From Dehalococcoidia bacterium (GTDB taxonomy: Bacteria > Chloroflexota > Dehalococcoidia > UBA2979): a stretch of 21,906 nucleotides of DNA. The stretch lies in NCBI GenBank assembly GCA_030745285.1, contig JASLOV010000054.1, forward strand, positions 1 to 21,906. Reading direction: 5' to 3'. The notes under the pieces are model-generated. The model worked only from the letters and a program-made list of their open reading frames with translations, was not told where the DNA came from and ran no database searches. Positions 13,592 through 20,447 of this stretch are shown piece after piece. Position numbers and translations under genes: made by a program. The stretch's first letter is position 1; every line of letters starts with the position of its first letter.

Positions 13592-14527
13592 GTGCTGTAC
13601 GAGAGCGTGCTCGACATGGTGGGGAACACCCCGCTCGTCGAGATGGCCGCGCTGTCGCCAAAGCCCGCCGTGCACATCTACGCCAAGCTCGAGGGCCAGA
13701 ATCCGACGGGGTCGGTGAAGGACCGCATCGCCCGTTACATGATCGACCGCGCCGAGCGCGAGGGAGCACTGAAGCCGGGCCAGACGATCCTCGAGCCGAC
13801 CTCCGGCAACACCGGCATCTCGCTCGCGCTGATCGGTAGCCTGCGGGGCTACCCGGTGAAGGTGGTGATGCCGGACGCCGTGAGCGCGGAGCGCACGGAA
13901 CTACTGGAAGCGTTCGGCGCGGAGATCATCTACTCGCCGGGCGAACTTGGCAGTAACGGTTCCGTGGCGATGGCGCGCGAGGTCGCCGCGGAGCATCCGG
14001 ACTGGTTCCTGCCGTTCCAGTACGAGAACGAGGACAACCCGCGCGCCCACTACGAGACGACGGCGGAGGAAATCATCGCCGACCTGCCGGACGTCGATGT
14101 CTTCGTCTCCGGTCTCGGCACCGGCGGCACGCTGACGGGCGTCGGGCGGCGGCTGAAGGAACACAACCCGGCCGTGCGCATCGTGGCGGCCGCGCCGCAC
14201 CCGGGGGATCTGGTGCAGGGGCTGCGCAGCCTGGAAGAGGGCTACATCCCGCCGGTCTTCGACGAGACGGTGCTGGACGGCCGCATCGTGGTCGACTCCG
14301 CCAGCTCGTTTCGCGCGACGAAGGAGCTGACGGAGCAGGCCGGCATCTTCGCCGGCATCTCCAGTGGCGCGGTGATCCGGGCCGCCCAGCGCGTCGCGGA
14401 GCGGATGGACGAGGGCAAGATCGTCTGCCTGCTCGCCGACGGCGGATGGAAGTACCTCTCGACCGGGCTGTGGACGAGCGATTACGACGAGATCGAGGAG
14501 CAGGTCAGCGAGAAGCTGTGGTGGTGA
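13592..14527 (+). CDS. cysM: CysO-dependent cysteine synthase, CysM type (O-phosphoserine)
   Basis: A 311-residue PLP enzyme with NPTGSVKDR (K43), TSGNTG (70-75) and GTGGTLTG. The C-terminus DGGWKYLSTGLW is the long, M. tuberculosis CysM-like tail, and GLRSLEEGYIPP contains R212 at the place of Arg220 of that enzyme, which binds the phosphate of O-phosphoserine. The reaction joins O-phosphoserine with CysO-thiocarboxylate to give a CysO-cysteine adduct. The JAMM protease encoded next would release the cysteine. The start codon is GTG at 13592, 31 bases after cysO, with GAGGGGA 8-9 bases upstream. Confidence 0.9.
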   Translation: MLYESVLDMVGNTPLVEMAALSPKPAVHIYAKLEGQNPTGSVKDRIARYMIDRAEREGALKPGQTILEPTSGNTGISLALIGSLRGYPVKVVMPDAVSAERTELLEAFGAEIIYSPGELGSNGSVAMAREVAAEHPDWFLPFQYENEDNPRAHYETTAEEIIADLPDVDVFVSGLGTGGTLTGVGRRLKEHNPAVRIVAAAPHPGDLVQGLRSLEEGYIPPVFDETVLDGRIVVDSASSFRATKELTEQAGIFAGISSGAVIRAAQRVAERMDEGKIVCLLADGGWKYLSTGLWTSDYDEIEEQVSEKLWW

Positions 14528-14555
14528 CGACGTCATGGTCGGCCGGGGGGTCGCT

Positions 14556-15008
14556 ATGGCTGTGATTCCCCGTCCGCTCGTCGACGAGATGGTGGCCCAC
14601 TCGCTCGAGGATCTGCCAAACGAGGCCTGCGGCGTGATCCTCGCCGTCGACGGCGTCGCCACAGCGGTGCACCGTGTGCCGAACGCCGCCGCCAGCCCGT
14701 ACCGCTACGTGATGGACGACGAAGAGCAACTGAAGCTTCAGCAGCGGCTTGATGAATCCAAGGGTGAAGAAACGCTCTTCGCGATCTACCACTCGCACGT
14801 CGCCTCGGAGGCGCGGCCCTCGCAGACGGACGTGAACATGGCATTCTGGCCTCCGGGCGATATCTCCGGCGCGCTGATGTACCCGGACGCCATCTACATC
14901 GTGGTCTCGCTCGCGGAAGAGGGTGCGCCGGTGGTGCAGGGATTCCACATCATTGCCGGCGACAGCTACGAGGCCTGCCTGGAGCCGGTCGAGCTTCACT
15001 TCGAGTAG
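14556..15008 (+). CDS. mec: JAMM/M67 metalloprotease (Mec-like CysO-cysteine peptidase)
   Basis: A 150-residue JAB1/MPN+ protein. The complete zinc site is present: E23 in PNEACGV, then IYHSHVASEARPSQTD with H79, H81, S89 and D92 (H-x-H-x7-S-x-x-D). In M. tuberculosis Mec removes cysteine from CysO-cysteine; relatives such as QbsD and HcyD trim residues after the diglycine of carriers. Here it could do both, including the cut after G91 of the carrier-E1 fusion. The ATG at 14556 follows a G-rich stretch and starts directly at the conserved AVIPRPLVDEMVAHS; an ATG at 14535 would add seven residues. Confidence 0.88.
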   Translation: MAVIPRPLVDEMVAHSLEDLPNEACGVILAVDGVATAVHRVPNAAASPYRYVMDDEEQLKLQQRLDESKGEETLFAIYHSHVASEARPSQTDVNMAFWPPGDISGALMYPDAIYIVVSLAEEGAPVVQGFHIIAGDSYEACLEPVELHFE

Positions 15009-15044
15009 GTGCCCGTCGCGGGGGTGCTGGCTTAGGCTGATGTC

Positions 15045-15923
15045 ATGACCGCCGCCGCGCGCCCCCCAGCCCGCCTCACCGCCGCCCCCGCCCCGCTGCG
15101 CATCGGCGACACACTCTTCGAGTGGGGCTCCCGGACGTACGTCATGGGCGTGATCAACGCCACGCCGGACTCGTTCTCCGGCGATGGGGTGCTCGACCCC
15201 TCGATGGTCGCGGCCCGGGCGTGCGCGATGGTGGAGGACGGGGCGTCGCTGATCGATGTCGGCGCGGAGTCCTCGCGGCCCGGCCGCCATTCCGTCGACG
15301 CTGACGAGGAGTGGGGGCGGCTCGGGCCGGTGCTGCGGGCGGTTCGAGCCGCGGTCGCGGTGCCGGTCACCGTCGACACCACCAAGGCGGCGGTGGCGGA
15401 GCGGGCGTTCGACGCCGGCGCGGACGCGCTGAACGACATCAACGGGCTGCGTGGAGACTCTGACCTTGCGGCGTTGCTCGGCCGTCGAGGCTGCCCGGCC
15501 CTGCTGATGCACAACCAGCGCGGGCGCGGGTTCTCCGGCGACGTGATCGCAGACATCGCGGCGGGGCTGGAAGTGTCGCTCGCGATCGCGAAGCAGGCGG
15601 GACTGTCGCGCGACGCTGTGATGCTCGACCCCGGCTTCGGCTTCGGCTGGGAGGTGGAGCAGAACCTGGAGATGCTGCGTCGCCTGGCGGAACTGAAGGC
15701 GCTGGGCCGGCCGCTGCTGATCGGCACCTCGCGCAAGTCGACGATCGGCGCGGTGCTCGGCCGGCCCGAGGGCGAACGACGCTGGGGCACCGCCGCCACC
15801 GTCGCGCTGGCGGCGCAGGCCGGCGTCGACATCGTGCGCGTGCACGATGTGCGGGAGATGGCCGACGTCGCCCGCATGGCCGACGCGGTGGCGAGAGGCA
15901 CGGTCGCGCGCGAGCGGTCGTGA
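15045..15923 (+). CDS. folP: Dihydropteroate synthase
   Basis: A 292-residue TIM-barrel protein with VMGVINATPDSFSGDG, IDVGAESSRPG, VTVDTTKAAV, LNDINGLRGD, MHNQRG, MLDPGFGFG, IGTSRKSTIG and VRVHDV, which are the DHPS pterin, pyrophosphate and p-aminobenzoate binding loops. It condenses p-aminobenzoate with hydroxymethyl-dihydropterin diphosphate in folate synthesis. It begins 36 bases after the JAMM gene. There is no clear Shine-Dalgarno sequence, and a -10-like TAGGCT (15033-15038) lies 6 bases before the ATG, so a leaderless start is conceivable. folB, often between folP and folK, is missing here. Confidence 0.95.
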   Translation: MTAAARPPARLTAAPAPLRIGDTLFEWGSRTYVMGVINATPDSFSGDGVLDPSMVAARACAMVEDGASLIDVGAESSRPGRHSVDADEEWGRLGPVLRAVRAAVAVPVTVDTTKAAVAERAFDAGADALNDINGLRGDSDLAALLGRRGCPALLMHNQRGRGFSGDVIADIAAGLEVSLAIAKQAGLSRDAVMLDPGFGFGWEVEQNLEMLRRLAELKALGRPLLIGTSRKSTIGAVLGRPEGERRWGTAATVALAAQAGVDIVRVHDVREMADVARMADAVARGTVARERS

Positions 15924-15930
15924 GCGAACG

Positions 15931-16452
15931 ATGAGCGGGCCGGCGTTGCGGCGGGTCTGGCTGGCGCTCGGCGCCAACCTCGGGGAGCGCGTCGCCAACC
16001 TGCGCGCGGGGCTCGACGCGCTGGTGGCGGGCGGCGTCGCGATCGACGTGGTGTCGTCGGTCTACGACACGCCGCCGTGGCCTGTGGAGAGCGACCCTCG
16101 CTTCGCCAACATCGCGGTCTCGGGTCAGTCGGCGCTGACGGCGCACGAGCTGCTGGCGCTCTGCAAGGCGATCGAGGCCGATGAGGGCCGCGACTTCGAT
16201 GCGCCGCGTTACAGTCCCCGCTCGTTGGACGTCGACATCCTGGCGATCGAGGGTGAGCTGGTGAGCGTCTCCGACCTCGAGATCCCGCACGCGCGCATGC
16301 ACGAGCGCGCCTTCGTGCTGGTGCCGCTGGCGGAGATCGCGCCCGGCTTCATTCATCCGCGGTCGGGCCGGACGGTCGAGGAACTGCTCGCGAGCGTTGA
16401 ACGCGAGGGCGTCGAGGTGATCGACGCCGCCGGGTGGTGGACGGCGCGCTAG
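15931..16452 (+). CDS. folK: 2-amino-4-hydroxy-6-hydroxymethyldihydropteridine pyrophosphokinase
   Basis: A 173-residue HPPK with LALGANLGERVANL at the N-terminus, SSVYDTPPW, the partner strand FANIAV, and the metal-binding signature PRSLDVDIL (two Asp), followed by IPHARMHERAFVLVPLAEIAP. It transfers pyrophosphate from ATP to hydroxymethyl-dihydropterin, the step just before FolP. The ATG at 15931 lies 7 bases after the folP stop, so the two genes are coupled. It ends the sulfur/folate run; the next genes are on the other strand. Confidence 0.95.
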   Translation: MSGPALRRVWLALGANLGERVANLRAGLDALVAGGVAIDVVSSVYDTPPWPVESDPRFANIAVSGQSALTAHELLALCKAIEADEGRDFDAPRYSPRSLDVDILAIEGELVSVSDLEIPHARMHERAFVLVPLAEIAPGFIHPRSGRTVEELLASVEREGVEVIDAAGWWTAR

Positions 16453-16474
16453 AGAGCGGTGTTCCCGAGCCGCG

Positions 16475-17047
16475 TCAGCGGCGTGCGCCTCGCAGCGACC
16501 CGGTGATCGGGCCGCTCTCCGGGAAGAAGAGCACGCATCGCACCTCGTGATCGCCGGTCGCCCAGGTCGCTGCCGTGAGCGGGAAGAAGTCTGCGTAGAC
16601 GGCGGAGTCGTCGTAGGGGACGCCGACGTACGCCTCGAACGCGCCGAGGCACTGTTGCTGAGCGAAGGTGGCGACGGCGTTCTCCCCGGGGTAGCGGTCG
16701 CCCTCGATCCTTGCGGTGAAGAAGAGCTCGGCGTCATGCGGTTCGACGCAGTCCACCACCAGCGCCTCACGCACCTGCGCCAGCGGGGCGAGGAGCGAGA
16801 AGCAGTCGCCGGGCTGCAGCAGGGCGACAGGAATCGGCCGCGCCTGCGGTCTCGTCGTACCGGCCGGTGGGGCGTCGCCCGAGGTGGGCGTCCCCCGTGT
16901 CGTCTCTGCTGTGCCGGAGGTGATTCCAGTGGGGGTGGGCGAGCCGTCCCCGCCGCTACCGCAGGCCGCGGCGAGCAGCAGCACCACGAGCAGCAGCGCA
17001 GGCGAGGTGACAGCCGCCGAGGCGAGTCCGCCTCGCGCGACCAACAT
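16475..17047 (-). CDS. Septum-formation-type lipoprotein
   Basis: A 190-residue predicted lipoprotein on the minus strand: hydrophobic ALLLVVLLLAAACGSGG with C29 as lipid site, a Thr/Pro/Gly-rich spacer, then a domain with GDCFSLL, VVDCVEPHDAELFFT, YPGENAVATFAQQQC, AYVGVPYDD and the closing TGDHEVRCVLF. The four spaced Cys and the PHDAE and GD-x-x-V-x-C motifs fit the septum-formation/DUF4190-associated family known from actinobacteria. Its biochemical role is not known. It starts 2 bases after the stop of the small membrane protein upstream. The gap of 22 bases to folK shows no hairpin terminator. Confidence 0.7.
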   Translation of the reverse strand: MLVARGGLASAAVTSPALLLVVLLLAAACGSGGDGSPTPTGITSGTAETTRGTPTSGDAPPAGTTRPQARPIPVALLQPGDCFSLLAPLAQVREALVVDCVEPHDAELFFTARIEGDRYPGENAVATFAQQQCLGAFEAYVGVPYDDSAVYADFFPLTAATWATGDHEVRCVLFFPESGPITGSLRGARR

Positions 17048-17049
17048 CG

Positions 17050-17292
17050 TTACGCGTCGACGCCGCCCGCAGCCTCTTCGCCGGCGATCTCGACCTCGTC
17101 TTCCCACTCGGTCGTCGCCATCGTGTAGCCGACCCAGAAGGCGAGGGCAGCGACGACGCTGAGCCCGGCAGCGACGGGCAGTGCGATCGCCAGGTAGGAA
17201 CGCCGGGCGATGCCGATCAGCACCACCAGGACGGCGAAGAGGGCGCCGCCCATCAGAGCCTGGCCGAGCTGGCGCGATTGGTCGACGGTCAT
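17050..17292 (-). CDS. Small two-helix membrane protein, unknown function
   Basis: An 80-residue protein with two predicted membrane helices (about residues 14-29 and 34-56), a basic loop between them (ARRS) and an acidic C-terminal tail (EWEDEVEIAGEE). No family is recognised. Its start overlaps the end of the Trm112-like gene by 4 bases (ATGA type) and its stop lies 2 bases before the lipoprotein start, so the three form one transcript. Confidence 0.65.
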   Translation of the reverse strand: MTVDQSRQLGQALMGGALFAVLVVLIGIARRSYLAIALPVAAGLSVVAALAFWVGYTMATTEWEDEVEIAGEEAAGGVDA

Positions 17293-17513
17293 GAGTTGTC
17301 TCCCTGAGGAGCGGCGGTTTCGGCTTCCATCTCGCGGCGGAGGTCGGGCGGCAGCAGGTTGGGGATGCCGTCGCCGATCGGGTAGGTCTCGTCGCAGGTG
17401 GCGCAGTGGAGCGAGCCTTCGAGCACTTCGTCATCGTCCTCGCGGTCGACGTGCAGGGTGAGCTCGTTCTTGCAGACGGGGCAGGCGAGGATGTCCATCA
17501 GGTCGCGGCGCAT
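17289..17513 (-). CDS. Trm112-like zinc-ribbon protein
   Basis: A 74-residue protein with MDILACPVCKNELTL (C11, C14), LHCATCDETYPIGDGIPNLLP (C37, C40) and an acidic tail. This is the Trm112/YcaR family, small zinc proteins that in eukaryotes and archaea activate methyltransferases; the bacterial role is not settled. A strong GGAGGAG lies 5 bases upstream of the ATG, which supports M1 rather than the internal Met at residue 6. Confidence 0.88.
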   Translation of the reverse strand: MRRDLMDILACPVCKNELTLHVDREDDDEVLEGSLHCATCDETYPIGDGIPNLLPPDLRREMEAETAAPQGDNS

Positions 17514-17532
17514 ATGTTCTCCTCCGGCTGGG

Positions 17533-17562
17533 ATGATAGGGATGGTGCGGATCGGTGCGCAA
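17533..17562 (-). promoter_or_regulatory. Promoter of the minus-strand three-gene unit
   Basis: Reading the minus strand, TTGCGC (17562-17557) and TATCAT (17538-17533) are separated by 18 bases, a fair -35 and a good -10. The start codon of the Trm112-like gene is about 18 bases downstream. The rest of the divergent gap up to 17653 holds only a small AGACT/AGTCT inverted repeat near 17617. Confidence 0.5.
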
Positions 17563-17653
17563 TCAGTGCAGCCTGCGCCGGTCCTGCGCCGGCGGCGGGT
17601 TGATGTGCGGCCGTTAGACTCAGAGTCTCGCAGCGAAGGGCGCGAAGCAAGTC

Positions 17654-18784
17654 ATGGCGGAAGTCGAGCGCATCCCGCTTCAGCGCACGGTCGCCGTCGT
17701 CACGGACGGCTCGATCGTCGTGCGCCCGTCCGGGCGTCTGATCGTTCCGCTGATCCAGGCCGCCATCGCCGTGGGGGCCGTGGCGCTGATCATCCAGCTG
17801 CTGGACGGCGGCGGGTCGCTGATCGTGATGGTGATCGCGCTGTTGGTGGCGATGATGCTCGGCCCGGCGGCGGTGCTCGGGCTCGTCTACAACTTCTTCG
17901 GCAGCTCGGTGACGGTCGATCGGAAGAAGCAGTCGGTCACCGTGCAGCAGGGCTTCCTCGGCCTCGGCATCGGCACGGCGGAGCTGGTGCCGTTCTGGCG
18001 CATCGCCCGCATCGAGGTGGCCGGCGACTACGAGGACGAGCTATCGGGTGGGGAGTTGCAGGACCTGGTGCAGTGGGAAGTGCTGGCGGTGAAGGACAAC
18101 GACAAGATCGTGCCGATCGCGACCGCCATCTCGCCGCGACCGCTGGCCGAAGACGGGCTCGATCGCGTCAACCGGCTGGCGCGCGCCGTCGCCGCGATGG
18201 CAGGCTGTGCCGTGCGGGAGTCTGCACTTTCAGAGTCACTTCCGGAGTCGCGAGGGGACCCGTCGCAGGAGGATGAGCAGCCACTGCCGCGTCGTCGCCG
18301 CGTCGAGCGTGCGGGGCGCAGGCCGCCACCGGCTGCGGACGCCAGTCGGGCAGGCACGAGTGATGGTGAGGAGGCGAGAATGGACGCAGCGGTGGAGCTG
18401 ATGAGGGATGCTCGGTCGATCGCGGTGGTCGGGGTCTCCGCGAACCCGGCGCGCGACTCCCACGACGTCGCGGCCTACCTGATCGACGCCGGGTACGAGG
18501 TCTACCTTGTGAACCCGACCGTGGACGAAGAGGTGCTGGGACGCCGGGTCTATGACAGCGTTCAGGAACTGCCGGAGGCGGTCGACATTGTTGACGTGTT
18601 CCGGCGCTCGGAGCATGTGCCGCCCGTGGTGGACGACGCCATCGCGGCCGGCGCGAAGGCGGTGTGGCTGCAGCTCGAGATCGTGCACGAGGAAGCCGCC
18701 GAGCGGGCCCGTGCCGCCGGGCTGGCTATGGTGATGGACCGCTGCACGAAGATTGAGCACCGGCGGCTGATCGCGGAGGGGTAG
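17654..18784 (+). CDS. Membrane protein fused in frame to a YccU-type CoA-binding domain
   Basis: A 376-residue open frame with two parts. Residues 1 to about 190 have two membrane helices (about 27-48 and 55-82) and a following PH-like segment (SSVTVDRKKQSVTVQQGF, VPFWRIARIEVAGDY) of the type seen in small bacterial membrane proteins of unknown role. Residues 190-242 are a charged, Pro/Arg-rich linker. Residues 243-376 are a complete CoA-binding (Rossmann) domain: SIAVVGVSANPARDSHDVA, YLVNPTVDE, LQLEI and the final MDRCTKIEH. The second domain has its own start signal: ATG 18380 with GAGGAGG 6-7 bases upstream, which gives a normal 134-residue YccU-like protein. So this may be a real fusion, or one gene with two starts, or two genes joined by a lost stop. 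Confidence 0.7.
   Translation: MAEVERIPLQRTVAVVTDGSIVVRPSGRLIVPLIQAAIAVGAVALIIQLLDGGGSLIVMVIALLVAMMLGPAAVLGLVYNFFGSSVTVDRKKQSVTVQQGFLGLGIGTAELVPFWRIARIEVAGDYEDELSGGELQDLVQWEVLAVKDNDKIVPIATAISPRPLAEDGLDRVNRLARAVAAMAGCAVRESALSESLPESRGDPSQEDEQPLPRRRRVERAGRRPPPAADASRAGTSDGEEARMDAAVELMRDARSIAVVGVSANPARDSHDVAAYLIDAGYEVYLVNPTVDEEVLGRRVYDSVQELPEAVDIVDVFRRSEHVPPVVDDAIAAGAKAVWLQLEIVHEEAAERARAAGLAMVMDRCTKIEHRRLIAEG
18370..18382 (+). promoter_or_regulatory. Internal ribosome-binding site and start for the CoA-binding domain
   Basis: GAGGAGG just upstream of the in-frame ATG 18380 would give the CoA-binding domain as a separate protein of the usual family length. Confidence 0.5.
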
Positions 18785-18812
18785 TGTCCGAAGTAGCCCT
18801 CAAAACGGAAGG

Positions 18813-18850
18813 TGCTACACTCCGGCTCTGGCCGTCGCTCCGTCGGCCAG
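18813..18850 (+). promoter_or_regulatory. purF promoter (extended -10) and leader hairpin
   Basis: TGC-TACACT (18813-18821) is an extended -10 element. A perfect 7-bp hairpin, CTGGCCG (18828-18834) with CGGCCAG (18844-18850), starts at about the predicted first base of the transcript. It may protect the 5' end or be an operator. No purine riboswitch core is seen. Confidence 0.45.
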
Positions 18851-18874
18851 CCCCGTGAGAGGGAGACGGATCGG

Positions 18875-20344
18875 GTGATCCCGAGCCTCCGCGAAAAGTG
18901 CGGCGTCTTCGGCGTCTACGCCCCTGCCGAGGACGTAGCTCGACTCACCTTCTTTGGCCTCTTCGCCCTGCAGCACCGCGGTCAGGAATCGGCCGGTATC
19001 GCGACGACCGACGGCGAGCGGTTGTTCCTTCACGCCGAGATGGGCCTGGTCACCCAGATCTTCACGGAAGAGGTGCTTGCCTCGCTGCCCGGCCGGGCGG
19101 CGATCGGCCACAACCGCTACTCGACGACGGGCTCAAGCGTCGAGGACAACTGCCAGCCGCTGCTCGTCGGCCGGCAGGATTCGGCGCTCGATGGCGCCGC
19201 CGGCCAGCTGCTGCTGGCGCACAACGGCAACATCGTCAACACAGAGACGTTGCGCGAGGAGCTGGAGTCGGACGGCGTCGCGTTCGCAACCACCACCGAC
19301 TCCGAGGTGATCGCGCAGCTGATCGCGAACGCGCCGGGTGAGGGCTGGGAGCAGCGCTTCGGCCACATGATGGGGCGCGCCGAGGGCGCCTACTCGCTCA
19401 CCGTGCTGACCCGCGACGCGCTGTTTGGCGTGCGCGATCCGAACGGTATCCGCCCGCTCTGCATCGGCCGCCTGGACGGTGGCTACGTGATCGCCTCGGA
19501 GTCCTGTGCGCTCGACCACCTCGGCGCCGACTTCGTACGGGAGATGGAGCCGGGCGAGGTGGTGCGTGTCGATGACTCCGGGTTGGTATCGCACTTCCCG
19601 CTGGGGCGTGAGCCGGCGCGGTCGGCGCCGTGCGTCTTCGAGTACATCTACTTCGCTCGACCGGACACGGAGCTGGGCGGCGACCTGTTGCACACGGCGC
19701 GTGTGCGCATGGGGCGGGAACTGGCGCGGGAGCACCCGGCCGAAGCCGACCTTGTGATCGGGGTGCCGGACTCAGGCACGCGTGGCGCCATCGGCTACGC
19801 GCTGGAGTCGGGCATTCCGTACGCGGAGGGGCTGATCCAGAACCGCTACGTCGGGCGGACGTTCATCGAACCCGACCAGCGGCTGCGGGCGCTTGGCGTG
19901 CAGCTGAAGCTCAACCCGCTGCGCGCGCTGCTGGAGGGCAAGCGCATCGTGGTCGTCGACGACACGATCGTGCGGGGCACGACCAACCCGCCGGTGGTGG
20001 CGATGTTGCGCAAGGCAGGGGCGACGGAGGTGCACATGCGCATCCACTCGCCGCCGGTGCAGTACCCGTGCTTCTACGGCATCGACATGGCGACGCGCGA
20101 GGAGCTGATCGGGGCGCAGCGCAGCGTCGAGGAGATACGCCAGTACATCGACGCGGACTCGCTCGGCTACCTCTCGATCAAGGGCCTAATCAGCGGGACC
20201 AAGCGAACCGAAGAGGCGCTGTGCATGGGCTGCCTCTCCGGCAACTACCCCGGACCCGTCCCGCTGCACCTCGACAAATTCGCGCTCGAGGAGAACGGCG
20301 CACGCCGGCGCGGCGCAGCACCGCTCCCCCTGGGCGGGCTGTAA
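18875..20344 (+). CDS. purF: Amidophosphoribosyltransferase
   Basis: A 489-residue enzyme of the first step of purine synthesis, making phosphoribosylamine from PRPP and glutamine. The N-terminal nucleophile is the Cys of REKCGVFGVY (C9), exposed after removal of a short propeptide. QHRGQESAG, HNRYSTTG and LLAHNGN belong to the glutaminase site; VVVDDTIVRGTT is the PRPP loop. Four Cys (C253, C399, C450, C453) match the [4Fe-4S] ligands of the B. subtilis enzyme, seen in APCVFEYIYFARPD, YPCFYGID and CMGCLSGNYP. The GTG start was chosen because it leaves the usual short propeptide and has GAGAGGGAG about 9 bases upstream. Confidence 0.96.
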   Translation: MIPSLREKCGVFGVYAPAEDVARLTFFGLFALQHRGQESAGIATTDGERLFLHAEMGLVTQIFTEEVLASLPGRAAIGHNRYSTTGSSVEDNCQPLLVGRQDSALDGAAGQLLLAHNGNIVNTETLREELESDGVAFATTTDSEVIAQLIANAPGEGWEQRFGHMMGRAEGAYSLTVLTRDALFGVRDPNGIRPLCIGRLDGGYVIASESCALDHLGADFVREMEPGEVVRVDDSGLVSHFPLGREPARSAPCVFEYIYFARPDTELGGDLLHTARVRMGRELAREHPAEADLVIGVPDSGTRGAIGYALESGIPYAEGLIQNRYVGRTFIEPDQRLRALGVQLKLNPLRALLEGKRIVVVDDTIVRGTTNPPVVAMLRKAGATEVHMRIHSPPVQYPCFYGIDMATREELIGAQRSVEEIRQYIDADSLGYLSIKGLISGTKRTEEALCMGCLSGNYPGPVPLHLDKFALEENGARRRGAAPLPLGGL

Positions 20345-20391
20345 CCCGCCGCCGGGGCGGCCCGCGTGAGAGTCGTAACGCGGAGGCCGAC

Positions 20392-20444
20392 GGTCCCTTC
20401 GACAGCCCCTCCGGCAGGCTCGAGGCCAGCATGACGAACGGTGA
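20392..20444 (+). repeat. REP-like intergenic palindromic element
   Basis: The stretch begins GGTCCCTTCGACAG and ends GACGAACGGTGA, with an imperfect hairpin between. It resembles the CCCTTCGACAGGCTCAGGG-type dispersed repeats of many high-GC genomes, here in a longer, degenerate form. It sits between purF and purM, ending just before the purM start. No second copy was found in the window. Confidence 0.4.
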
Positions 20445-20447
20445 AGC

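Noticed and set aside
15033..15047. Leaderless promoter for folP (TAGGCT 6 bases before the ATG)
   Set aside because: Suggestive, but no -35 or TGn element supports it and the gene fits well as part of the upstream operon; noted only in the folP entry.
14505..15998. Antisense frame of 497 codons opposite the JAMM and folP genes
   Set aside because: Same antisense effect; both genes on the plus strand have complete catalytic motifs.
15439..16770. Antisense frame of 443 codons over folP and folK
   Set aside because: Arg/Pro/Ser-rich low-complexity translation opposite two certain genes.
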